Assembly (NCBI RefSeq): GCF_017302315.1 | Contig: NZ_JAFLDT010000040.1 | Span: 1 to 37,887 of the forward strand | From: Zoogloea sp. | GTDB taxonomy: Bacteria; Pseudomonadota; Gammaproteobacteria; Burkholderiales; Rhodocyclaceae | DNA length: 37,887 nucleotides | Direction of reading: 5' to 3' | Shown: positions 24,493 to 32,011 of the stretch, piece by piece | How the letters are laid out: each line of letters starts with the position of its first letter | Position numbering within the stretch: position 1 is the first letter of the stretch | Position numbers and translations under genes: made by a program | Notes under the pieces: model-generated | Told to the model about the DNA's origin: nothing | Databases searched by the model: none | The model's input: only the letters and a program-made list of their open reading frames with translations

Positions 24493-27063
24493 ATGACAAA
24501 AAGAGAACCTGCCGGAACGGCAGGAAGAAACACGGGCCTGCGCCTTCTCGGGCACCTGTTTTCCACACTGGCATGCGCCGGCATGCTCGCATCCTGCGGG
24601 GGCGGTGGCGGGGGTGGCTCCGCGGATGCCCTGCCAAGGGTTCAACCGGCCTCCGCCAGCCAGATCGTGGATACCGAATACGGAAAGATCGTCTCCGGCT
24701 ATCTGGAAGCCTATTCGGCCGAAGGTGTCAGCACCACCACGGTCAAGGAGTTCGTGAGAAGCAGCGGCTGGAAAATCGTCGGTTATGTCGAAGCAGCGCG
24801 AATGTTCCAGATCGACACCGGTGAGACGAACTTTGCCAGCCTCGCGGCCGCGCGAGACAAGGCCATCGCCAGCGGCCACTTCGGAAGCGATGTCTATTAC
24901 GTGACGCTGGTGGGCGAGAATTCCAACCAGTGCATCGATGCCTTGAAGGACAGCGCAACGTACTGGAACTACGATGCGGCATCGATCAAGTCGGCCTGGG
25001 CGCTATTGAACGGCAGTCCTCTGAGCCTGGTCCCCGTTCAGGTCGCTGTCGCTGACCAAGGCTTCACCACAACAACGGCGGCTGACGACCTTGTGCTGGA
25101 CAACGTGTTTTCCGGCCAATCCGAGGCGGACTGCAAGAACGGATGCAGCAATCACGGTTATCACGTTGCCGGGATCATTGGCGCATCCGCGAACGAGAAG
25201 GGTATCGTCGGAATACCCAACGCGGTGACAAAGAATGTCATCAACGGCGCGGGCGGCGCGGACTCAAGCTCCCTGGGGGATGGAATCTCGTCCCTGGTCA
25301 TGCAGGGGCCGAGAGTCCTCAACATGTCCATCGGAAACGGCGAAACGCCAAAAAGCGGTAGCGGCGTTGTTTCCGACGATACGAACAGGAAGATCCTAAG
25401 TTACGCCGAATCCTCGGCAAAAAACTTTGCGACCCTGCTCAAGAACCTGATTGCCAGCAACGCAAGCCAGGGAAAGCAAACGGACATCCTGATCGTGCAG
25501 GCGAGCGGCAACGCCGGAGCCTGGAGCTACAACGGCGCCCCGATTCCCAGTGAACGCAACGGCTTCGCCACAAGTGCGAACCCCCTGGATGCCTGGGCCA
25601 GACAGAATATCCACGAGAAGGCCCTCATCGTCGGCGCCTATGACAAGGACAAGAAGGTCACCTCTTACACCCAGCTCCCGGTAGGGGAACAGGGCAAGGC
25701 GAACTTCATCCTCGCGCCGGGGGATGCCATCTACTCCACGACGCGAAGCGGTCTGTGCGAAATGTCGGGCACATCGATGGCGACGCCCCATGTATCGGGT
25801 GTGGCGGCGCTTGTCTGGACGGTCAATCCCGGCCTCTCCGCAAATCAGGTTCGAAACATCATCCTGAACAACAGCGACGAGATTTCCCACCAGGGCGTGA
25901 AATACCGCGCCCTCAATGCCGAGAAGGCCGTCCGTGCCGCCCTGGAAACCCTGGGGAAGCCCACCGCCACGATCACGATAGTGACCCCCACGCCGACGGC
26001 CGGTACCCCGACTTCCTTCCGGATCAACCTGGGCGCCACACCAAACGGGGGGATCAACGAGGTGGAGTGGGATTTCGGTGACGGCTCGCCGCCGGCGCTT
26101 TCCGGTCTGGCGAGCGAGTTCCGCCATACCTATTCCGCCGCCGGAAGCTATGCCCTGAAGCTCAAGATCAAGGACGTCAGGGGTATCGAGAACACGATTT
26201 CCGGCAGTATCGCGGTCGCCGCATCCGCCGCGTCCGGGTCACTGGAGGCCGACGCCCTCTTTGCCGGGACGTATTACGACTACGTGGACAACGGCGCCGC
26301 GGGCAAATGCTATTACAAGACCGCGGGGAGCCCGGTGGGCGTCCGGACCTACTCAATCTCCGAAGAGGCCTATTGCCTGGAAAACGGCAAATGGAAGAAG
26401 CAGACCTTTACGGGTTCAAGCGTGATTCTCTCCGCTTCCGGCGACTGGATCGAACAGAAACCCCAGATCGTGGTGAATGGCAAGAACACCTATTCGGTAA
26501 GGTACGGTGGAAGCGAATTCCTCACCGGGGTCATCTACCCGGAGGGGGAGGATCGCTTCACCCAGGTGCTCACGCGGACGCGCAATGCATACAGGATCTA
26601 CGCGGGCGTGGAGAACAACTACATCTACAAGAACATCTTCTCCCTGGCCCAGCTCGTGGATGACTGGAACAGCTCCCAGTGGAACTTCAACACGGGCGAA
26701 GGCCCGTGGCTCGGGGCGAACTCGGATCAATTCAAGTTCTATTTCCGCGGCGGTGGCCAGACAGCCGGCGGGGAGATCGACATCATTGATATCTCCCGCT
26801 CGCCGCCTTCGTTCGTGGTCACCACGATCTGGTCGCGGGTGCAGCTCGGGTCCGGCACCGAGGCCATCCTGCTCGGGCCGAAATCCAACCTGCTTTCCGG
26901 GCGCGACGGCGTGCAGAAGTTTTATGTCAAGAGGCCGGGCCGCAGCGGCGTCGAGGAGGGCGACATGGAACTGGCCGGAGGAAGTGATTCCATTCAGAGC
27001 ATGACCAAATCGGGGATGAACGCCTACCTTGCCAGCATCGGCCTGCCGGCCGTTGCCAACTGA
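24493..27063 (+). CDS. Subtilisin-like (S8) serine protease lipoprotein with PKD domain
   Basis: The frame opens at 24487, but the ATG at 24493 is better spaced (8 bases) from GGGAG; this gives 856 residues. Numbering from 24487: a lipobox LASC ends at Cys37 and a Gly-rich linker follows. A subtilase domain covers about 180-480 with Asp190 (VADQGF), His223 (in NHGYHVAGI, Tyr for the usual Thr), Asn342 (ASGNAG) and Ser430 (MSGTSMATPHVSG). A PKD domain spans about 500-580 (EWDFGDGS...FRHTYSAAGSYALKL). About 275 C-terminal residues match nothing I recognise. It is probably an outer-membrane-anchored or surface protease. It is not visibly part of the ketone regulon, and its base composition is slightly less GC-rich than its neighbours. 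Confidence 0.85.
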   Translation: MTKREPAGTAGRNTGLRLLGHLFSTLACAGMLASCGGGGGGGSADALPRVQPASASQIVDTEYGKIVSGYLEAYSAEGVSTTTVKEFVRSSGWKIVGYVEAARMFQIDTGETNFASLAAARDKAIASGHFGSDVYYVTLVGENSNQCIDALKDSATYWNYDAASIKSAWALLNGSPLSLVPVQVAVADQGFTTTTAADDLVLDNVFSGQSEADCKNGCSNHGYHVAGIIGASANEKGIVGIPNAVTKNVINGAGGADSSSLGDGISSLVMQGPRVLNMSIGNGETPKSGSGVVSDDTNRKILSYAESSAKNFATLLKNLIASNASQGKQTDILIVQASGNAGAWSYNGAPIPSERNGFATSANPLDAWARQNIHEKALIVGAYDKDKKVTSYTQLPVGEQGKANFILAPGDAIYSTTRSGLCEMSGTSMATPHVSGVAALVWTVNPGLSANQVRNIILNNSDEISHQGVKYRALNAEKAVRAALETLGKPTATITIVTPTPTAGTPTSFRINLGATPNGGINEVEWDFGDGSPPALSGLASEFRHTYSAAGSYALKLKIKDVRGIENTISGSIAVAASAASGSLEADALFAGTYYDYVDNGAAGKCYYKTAGSPVGVRTYSISEEAYCLENGKWKKQTFTGSSVILSASGDWIEQKPQIVVNGKNTYSVRYGGSEFLTGVIYPEGEDRFTQVLTRTRNAYRIYAGVENNYIYKNIFSLAQLVDDWNSSQWNFNTGEGPWLGANSDQFKFYFRGGGQTAGGEIDIIDISRSPPSFVVTTIWSRVQLGSGTEAILLGPKSNLLSGRDGVQKFYVKRPGRSGVEEGDMELAGGSDSIQSMTKSGMNAYLASIGLPAVAN

Positions 27064-27087
27064 GAGGGTTTGAAGAAATCGTAGCAA

Positions 27088-27163
27088 GCGGTTCGAGTTC
27101 GCCCCGAGAAGCGCAGCCGTACAAGGGTACGGTGAGCATCGCAGGGACGAAATCGGGTCGCGC
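27088..27163. repeat. Long imperfect inverted repeat, possible dispersed intergenic element
   Basis: Arms of about 35 bases close on the perfect core CCGTAC-AAGG-GTACGG and pair imperfectly outward (for example CGAGTTCGCCCC against GGGACGAAATCG). It lies 25 bases after the protease stop codon. It may be a folded RNA element or one copy of a genome-wide repeat; I see no second copy in this window. Confidence 0.5.
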
Positions 27164-27199
27164 AGCAGATTTATTCACACCCGCTGGGCATCCTTGCCA

Positions 27200-27236
27200 G
27201 CGTTGTCCGCCCTCGTCGCCACGGGGGCGGACAACG
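27200..27236. terminator. Hairpin between convergent protease and ligase genes
   Basis: Thirteen-base perfect arms (GCGTTGTCCGCCC and GGGCGGACAACGC) surround an 11-base loop. No T-run is present on either side; it probably serves both convergent genes. Confidence 0.5.
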
Positions 27237-27278
27237 CGCACCGTCGGGTCCGGACGGGCGGCCTGCGGGCATTGCGAA

Positions 27279-28820
27279 TCAGCCCGGTGGTTCGCCTTCC
27301 AGCAGCGCCCGTAGTGCGGTCTTCAGCACCTTTCCGTAATTGTTCTTCGGCAGGGCATCCACGAAACGGTATTCCTTGGGCCGTTTGAAGCGGGCGATGC
27401 GTTCCAGGCAATGGCGGTCGAGTTCATCCTGCCCCACCCCGCCGGCGGCCGGGTCGAGCACCACGAAGGCCACCACCACCTCGCCCCAATCGGCGTCCCG
27501 ACGGCCGATCACCGACACCTCGCGGACCGCGGGATGGGTGATCAGCACCTCCTCCACCTCCCGCGGGTAGATGTTGGACCCGCCGGAGATGATCAAGTCC
27601 TTCGAGCGGTCCTTGAGGGTCACGAAGCCGTGGGAATCCATGCAACCCATGTCGCCGGTCCATAGCCAGCCGTCACGCAGGGCGGCGGCGCTCGCCTCCG
27701 GATTGCGCCAGTAGCCGGACATCACCGTGTCCCCACGTACCACCACCTCGCCCACTTCATCATTGGGCAGGGTGCGCCCCTCCCGGTCGACGATGCGCAC
27801 ATCCACCAGGGTCTGGGCCACGCCGACAGAGGCGGCGCGCTGCGCCCAGGCGGGATCGGTGCGGTCCGCCAGCAGGCTGCGGGAAAGGGCGGTGATGGTC
27901 ATCGGCGATTCGCCCTGGCCGTAGATCTGCACGAAGCGCGGCCCCATCACGTCAAGGGCCTCCTGGATGTCGTCCCCGTACATGGGCCCGCCACCATAGA
28001 TGATGGTCTGGAAGCCCGCCGGGTCGGCACCGCTCTGCTTCACCCGGTCCACCAGGCGGCGGACCATGGTCGGCGCGGCAAACAGGGCCAGACGCCCGGG
28101 TTTGCGCGACAGGCTGATGAGCTCGTCCGGATCGAAGCCACCGGACTCGGGGATGACATGGCGGCATCCGCGCACGACGTAGGGAAAACTGTACAGCCCG
28201 GCCCCGTGGGAGAGGGGCGCGGCGTAGACCACCGCATCCCCGGGTGCCACCGGGTCCACGTCCATGAAGAAGCACGCGGTCATGGCCTGCAGGTTGCGAT
28301 GGCTGAGCATCACGCCCTTGGGCTGGCCGGTGGTCCCCGAGGTGTAGAACAGCCAGGCCAGATCCTCCTGCGCGCGCTCCTGCACCGGGATGGCCAGGGC
28401 CGACACGGCACGCAGGTAGTGCCCGTCGCCAGGCATCAGCAGGGGCACGGTGGGGCCGCCCTCTTCGAGCGCTGCCGCCAGCCCCCCGGCCAGCTCGGGC
28501 GACACGCACACCAGGCGGGCCTCGGCGTTGCGGACGATCCACGCCACCTCGCGGGGGTGCAGCTTGGCGTTGACGGGCACCACCACCAGCCCGGCCCACA
28601 GCACCCCGAAAAGGCTCTCCAGGTACTCGGGGCTGTTGCCCATGTAGATCGCCACCCGGTCACCGGGTGCGAGGCCCAGGTTCTGGCGCAGGTAGCCGGC
28701 CAGCCGCGCCGCGCGAGCGGCGAGCGCAGCGTAGGTGAGCACGCACTTCGCCCCGACGAGGAGCGCAGGGCGCTCGGGGAAGGTCCGCGCCGAGCGGGCC
28801 AGTATCCGCGCCAGGTTCAT
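27279..28820 (-). CDS. AMP-forming acyl-CoA ligase (class I adenylate-forming)
   Basis: The product is 513 residues from ATG 28820. The P-loop LFYTSGTTGQPKGVMLSH, the aromatic-motif block IYGQGESPM, the hinge block GWLWTGDMG...LKDRSKDLI and the C-terminal catalytic Lys in PKNNYGKVLKTALR are all intact. These enzymes convert an acid, ATP and CoA to acyl-CoA, AMP and PPi. The ATG overlaps the thiolase stop (ATGA), so the two are translated together. In the acetophenone pathway a benzoylacetate-CoA ligase follows the carboxylase; by analogy this enzyme may activate a 3-oxoacid, but a role on another carboxylic acid is not excluded. The regulon also contains a CoA-transferase, so activation appears duplicated. 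Confidence 0.88.
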   Translation of the reverse strand: MNLARILARSARTFPERPALLVGAKCVLTYAALAARAARLAGYLRQNLGLAPGDRVAIYMGNSPEYLESLFGVLWAGLVVVPVNAKLHPREVAWIVRNAEARLVCVSPELAGGLAAALEEGGPTVPLLMPGDGHYLRAVSALAIPVQERAQEDLAWLFYTSGTTGQPKGVMLSHRNLQAMTACFFMDVDPVAPGDAVVYAAPLSHGAGLYSFPYVVRGCRHVIPESGGFDPDELISLSRKPGRLALFAAPTMVRRLVDRVKQSGADPAGFQTIIYGGGPMYGDDIQEALDVMGPRFVQIYGQGESPMTITALSRSLLADRTDPAWAQRAASVGVAQTLVDVRIVDREGRTLPNDEVGEVVVRGDTVMSGYWRNPEASAAALRDGWLWTGDMGCMDSHGFVTLKDRSKDLIISGGSNIYPREVEEVLITHPAVREVSVIGRRDADWGEVVVAFVVLDPAAGGVGQDELDRHCLERIARFKRPKEYRFVDALPKNNYGKVLKTALRALLEGEPPG

Positions 28821-29983
28821 TTTTCCCTCTCCAGTACGCTCACATAGCTGGCGACCGCCGCGCCGCCCATGTTGAACACCCCGCCCAGTTGCGCACCGGG
28901 CACCTGCATGGCATCCGCCTCGCCGACGAGCTGCATGGCGGCCAGGACATGCATGGAGACTCCCGTCGCACCGATGGGATGGCCCTTGGCCTTCAAGCCT
29001 CCCGAGGGATTGATGGGCAAGGTTCCCCCCGGGTAGACCGTGCCATCGGCCAGGCGATCCGCGCCCCGCCCGGGCCGGGCCAGCCCCATGGCCTCGTAGC
29101 TCAGCAATTCGGCAATGGTGAAGCAATCGTGGACCTCGGCAAAGGACAGGTCGGTCACCCGGCAGCCGGCCTCCACCAGGGCCCGCGCCCAGGCCAGGCG
29201 CGGCCCCTCGAAGCTCAGCAGGTCACGCCGGGAGATGGGCAGATAGTCATTGACCTGCACCCGTGAGCGGAAGCGCACGGCCCGGCGCACCCCGGCCAGC
29301 ATCGAGGAATCGGCCAGCACCAGCGCCGCGGCACCATCGGACACGAGGGAGCAGTCGGTCTTGCGCAAGGGGCCGGCAATGCGCGGGTTGCGCTCGGATT
29401 CGGTATTGCAGAAGGCAAAGCCGAGATCCTTGCGCATGTGCGCCCAGGGGTTGCGGACGCCATTGGCGTGGTTCTTCTCGGCAATGCGGGCCAGGGTGGC
29501 CGAATGATCCCCATGGCAGCGGAAATACTCGGCGGCCAGTTCGCCAAACAGGCCCGGAAAGCTCAGGCCCCGGGACGCCTCCTCGCGCACGTAGGACGCG
29601 GCCCCCAGGATGCGGGTGACCTCGGCGCCGGACACGGCGGTCATCTTCTCGGCACCCACCACCAGCGCCAGTCGTGTCCTGCCGGACTCGATGGCATCGC
29701 AGGCCGCGAACACCGCCGCCGCACCCGAAGCGCAGGCATTCTCGACCCGCGTCGCCGGACACCAGCGCAACTCGGGGTCGGCCTGCAGGACCAGGGACGA
29801 GCAGAAGATGTCCGGGACGAAGCCGCCGTTGAGCTGACCCAGCCAGATTCCGTCCACGTCGCGGGCCGCCACCTCGGCATGGCGCAGCGCATCGCGGCTG
29901 ACCCCGGCAATCAGGGCCTCCAGGTCCATGTCATCGAGCCGTCCAAAGGGCGAGTGCGCCCATCCAATGATGCTGACTCCCAT
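28817..29983 (-). CDS. Thiolase of the SCP2/lipid-transfer type
   Basis: The product is 388 residues from ATG 29983, with GGGAGACACG upstream. The nucleophile is Cys84 in ENACASGAAA. The acid/base blocks VHDCFTIAE and GGLKAKGHPIGATG are present. The HDCF pattern places it with SCP2/SCP-x-like thiolases, not with acetoacetyl-CoA thiolases of the PhaA type, which have NEAFA. Relatives act on branched or aromatic 3-oxoacyl-CoA, often with a small DUF35 OB-fold partner; no such gene is next to it. In context it would cleave the 3-oxoacyl-CoA made from the carboxylated ketone. It is the first gene of the operon, about 54 bases behind the predicted transcription start. Confidence 0.87.
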   Translation of the reverse strand: MGVSIIGWAHSPFGRLDDMDLEALIAGVSRDALRHAEVAARDVDGIWLGQLNGGFVPDIFCSSLVLQADPELRWCPATRVENACASGAAAVFAACDAIESGRTRLALVVGAEKMTAVSGAEVTRILGAASYVREEASRGLSFPGLFGELAAEYFRCHGDHSATLARIAEKNHANGVRNPWAHMRKDLGFAFCNTESERNPRIAGPLRKTDCSLVSDGAAALVLADSSMLAGVRRAVRFRSRVQVNDYLPISRRDLLSFEGPRLAWARALVEAGCRVTDLSFAEVHDCFTIAELLSYEAMGLARPGRGADRLADGTVYPGGTLPINPSGGLKAKGHPIGATGVSMHVLAAMQLVGEADAMQVPGAQLGGVFNMGGAAVASYVSVLEREK

Positions 29984-30048
29984 CGTGTCTCCCTGCCTTG
30001 TGAGGATGCGGTGAAGGCCACCTGGCCATGCTGCCAGCGGGACACGTG

Positions 30049-30063
30049 GCAAGGGCCATGCCA
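30049..30063 (-). promoter_or_regulatory. Sigma-54 promoter of the thiolase-ligase operon
   Basis: The minus strand reads TGGCATGGCCCTTGC, an exact TGGCAY-N5-TTGC with correct spacing. Transcription would start near 30037. Confidence 0.88.
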
Positions 30064-30106
30064 AGGAGGGGAAAACACTTGGGCCAGCCAAACCATTGAA
30101 TTCGCA

Positions 30107-30119
30107 AATCAAAGGGATA
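30107..30119 (+). promoter_or_regulatory. Near-consensus IHF site in the divergent promoter region
   Basis: AATCAAAGGGATA differs from WATCAANNNNTTR by one base. It lies between the thiolase promoter and the dyads at 30156-30205. Confidence 0.35.
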
Positions 30120-30155
30120 TACCCCGGCCCCTGCAGGCGTGCTCCGCCCGAAGAT

Positions 30156-30205
30156 CGACCGTTTTCCGAACGCCCCACCGACCGGCCTCGACCGCTTCCC
30201 GGTCG
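30156..30205. promoter_or_regulatory. Paired activator sites shared by two divergent sigma-54 promoters
   Basis: CGACCG-TTTTC-CGAACG (30156-30172) and CGACCG-CTTCC-CGGTCG (30189-30205, a perfect dyad) lie 33 bases apart centre to centre. They are about 115-150 bases from the thiolase -12 element and 75-110 bases from the GTPase -12 element. Confidence 0.55.
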
Positions 30206-30257
30206 CGCCGCGGAGCCGCCAGCAGGCCAATCGGCGCTTTCCGCCCACCCAGAGGCT

Positions 30258-30272
30258 TGGCACGCGCCTTGC
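30258..30272 (+). promoter_or_regulatory. Sigma-54 promoter of the COG0523 GTPase gene
   Basis: TGGCACGCGCCTTGC is a perfect TGGCACG-N4-TTGC, preceded by T. Transcription would start near 30284, 31 bases before the ATG. Confidence 0.9.
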
Positions 30273-30314
30273 CATGACTGCAGGACCGAAACCACAACAA
30301 CACCGGAGACATCC

Positions 30315-31574
30315 ATGCAAAGATCCCGCAGCACCCCCGTCGACCGCATCCCCGTCAGCCTGCTCACCGGCTTTCTCGGCGCCGGCAAGACGACCCTCCT
30401 CAACGCCCTCTCCCAGGGGCCGGACATGGTGGGCACCGCGCTGCTGATCAACGAGTTCGGCGAGGTCGGTATCGATCACCACCTGGTCGAGAAAATCGAC
30501 GAGCGCACCGTGCTGCTGGACTCGGGTTGCGTGTGCTGCAGCGTGCAGGGCGACCTGGTCCGGGCACTCAAGGAGCTCCACCAGCGCAGCTCCCGCCGGG
30601 AGATCGCCCCCATCACCCGGGTGATCATCGAAACCACCGGCCTGGCCGACCCGGTGCCGGTGATCTACACCCTGATGGAAGAGCGCTTCATCGCTGCCCG
30701 CTACGTGTGCGACGGCGTGGTCACGGTAGTGGATGCCACCCACGGCCTGGCCCAGCTCGACGCCCATCGGGAGGCCGTGCGCCAGGTGGTGATGGCCGAC
30801 CGGCTGGTCATCACCAAGGGCGATCTGACCGATACCGCCAGCCGCGCCCGCCTCGACGCCCGCCTCGACAGCCTCAACCCGGGCGCCCCGCGCCTGGACG
30901 TGCGCCACGGGCGGATCAAGGCGGCTCGCCTCTTCAGCAGCGGCATCTACGCGCCGGCCGACAGGATGCCCGACGTGGCGGCCTGGCTGGGGGAGGAACG
31001 CAGCCGCGACGAGCAGGCCCGCGCCGCGGCCCTCGAAGCACCGGTCCGCTGGTCACGACACGCCGCACCCGTTCATGCAGCCCATGGTGCAGGCCGCCAC
31101 GAGGACGGCGTCACCAGCTTCGTGGTGCGCTTCGAAACGCCGGTGCCGTGGTTCGGCTTTGCCCTGGCGATGGGTCGCATCCTGCAGGAGCACGGCCCCC
31201 GCCTGCTGCGGGTGAAAGGGCTGATGAACGTGGCCGGCGACACCCTGCCGCGGGTCGTGCAGTGCGTCCAGAACGTGGCCTATCCGGTGGTGCGGCTGCC
31301 CCACTGGCCCGAAGGGGGCCCCTTTGAGGACCAGCGGGGGCGCCTCGTCTTCATCACCCATGATCTCGACGACGCTGCTGCCCAGGCCATCCGCGACAGC
31401 CTCATGAACCTCCCCGGCGATGCGGCGGCCATCCGCATTGCCGCCGCATCACCCCAGCTCCCCACCCGCTGCTGGCTGAACGAGCGGATTGCCCCGAGCA
31501 CCCCCGGCATGCCCCAGCTCGACGGCTGGCTGATCCAGCCCCGGCGTCTCAGGCACCGCACCGCCACCCTCTGA
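30315..31574 (+). CDS. COG0523 (CobW/ZNG1-type) metal-binding GTPase
   Basis: The product is 419 residues from ATG 30315, with CCGGAGACATCC upstream; a longer open frame to 30096 crosses the promoter and is rejected. Walker A is GFLGAGKT (19-26), the metal-binding CxCC motif is CVCC (72-75), Walker B/switch is ETTGLADP and the base-specificity motif is TKGD. A CobW C-terminal domain follows. COG0523 GTPases hand metals (Zn, Co, Fe and perhaps Mn) to client enzymes or act in metal homeostasis. It has its own perfect sigma-54 promoter divergent from the thiolase operon. Likely clients are the zinc alcohol dehydrogenase, its degraded paralogue just downstream, or the metal-dependent carboxylase; this is inference. 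Confidence 0.88.
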   Translation: MQRSRSTPVDRIPVSLLTGFLGAGKTTLLNALSQGPDMVGTALLINEFGEVGIDHHLVEKIDERTVLLDSGCVCCSVQGDLVRALKELHQRSSRREIAPITRVIIETTGLADPVPVIYTLMEERFIAARYVCDGVVTVVDATHGLAQLDAHREAVRQVVMADRLVITKGDLTDTASRARLDARLDSLNPGAPRLDVRHGRIKAARLFSSGIYAPADRMPDVAAWLGEERSRDEQARAAALEAPVRWSRHAAPVHAAHGAGRHEDGVTSFVVRFETPVPWFGFALAMGRILQEHGPRLLRVKGLMNVAGDTLPRVVQCVQNVAYPVVRLPHWPEGGPFEDQRGRLVFITHDLDDAAAQAIRDSLMNLPGDAAAIRIAAASPQLPTRCWLNERIAPSTPGMPQLDGWLIQPRRLRHRTATL

Positions 31575-31599
31575 TATCCGGACACTGCGTCCGGATATC
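31573..31599 (+). terminator. Perfect hairpin at the GTPase stop codon
   Basis: Eleven-base perfect arms (GATATCCGGAC and GTCCGGATATC) enclose ACTGC, starting inside the stop codon. No T-run follows, so it may attenuate or protect rather than fully terminate. Confidence 0.45.
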
Positions 31600-31678
31600 G
31601 TCCATGGCACCCGCCGTCAGCCAAGGCTTTCCACAAGAAAACAAGGGCTTGGCCGTCCGGACCGGGCCTGCTACCGAA

Positions 31679-31693
31679 TGGCATGCGAAATGC
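31679..31693 (+). promoter_or_regulatory. Possible sigma-54 promoter before the dehydrogenase scar and sensor
   Basis: TGGCATGCGAAATGC matches TGGCAY-N5-TTGC with one change and correct spacing. It lies about 75 bases before the ATG at 31767. No clear dyad is found upstream. Confidence 0.4.
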
Positions 31694-31766
31694 TGATGCC
31701 TTCCGGCCCGTCCCTGCCCCGCGGGGACGGGCCGACCCACTTCCCATGATTGGAGACATCCCTCCC

Positions 31767-31937
31767 ATGAAAGCAGTTGTCTACGACGGTGCCGGCAGGA
31801 AGGCCCTCGAAGAACGCCCCATGCCCACGCTGAAGGACGCTACCGATGCCCCCGGCAGCGGGCTCCACCCGCCCCTCGACGCCTGCAAGACCTTTACCGC
31901 CAGCAGCAGGGCCCTGAAGCTCATCCTCTTGGCCTGA
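31767..31937 (+). pseudogene. Zinc alcohol dehydrogenase reduced by in-frame internal deletion
   Basis: The 56-codon frame has a normal start (GGAGACATCCCTCCC before ATG). It begins exactly like a medium-chain zinc alcohol dehydrogenase ([20 protein letters not shown] then TLKDATDA). After about 28 residues it jumps to what looks like the end of the same family ([21 protein letters not shown], compare the usual DAYDTFGxAAxxxALKVxxxA). All catalytic residues, the zinc ligands and the Rossmann fold are missing, about 290 residues. The frame is kept and the stop is where the parent's would be. It is therefore most likely the scar of an internal deletion; a genuine small protein is less likely. 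Confidence 0.65.
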
Positions 31938-32011
31938 TCGACCCGCCCTGGCCGTCCCCCCAGCGGAGGCGGCCAGGGCGGAATCCCCTTCTCAAACGGA
32001 GACCGACCAAC

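Noticed and set aside
28817-30451. Extended thiolase frame of 544 codons
   Set aside because: The extra N-terminal part crosses the sigma-54 promoter and the divergent GTPase start. The ATG at 29983 has a ribosome-binding site and matches thiolase N-termini.
31573-31599. The GATATCCGGAC palindrome as another activator box
   Set aside because: Its half-sites are in the opposite order and do not fit CGNNCG-N5-CGNNCG; it sits at a stop codon, so a transcript hairpin is more likely.
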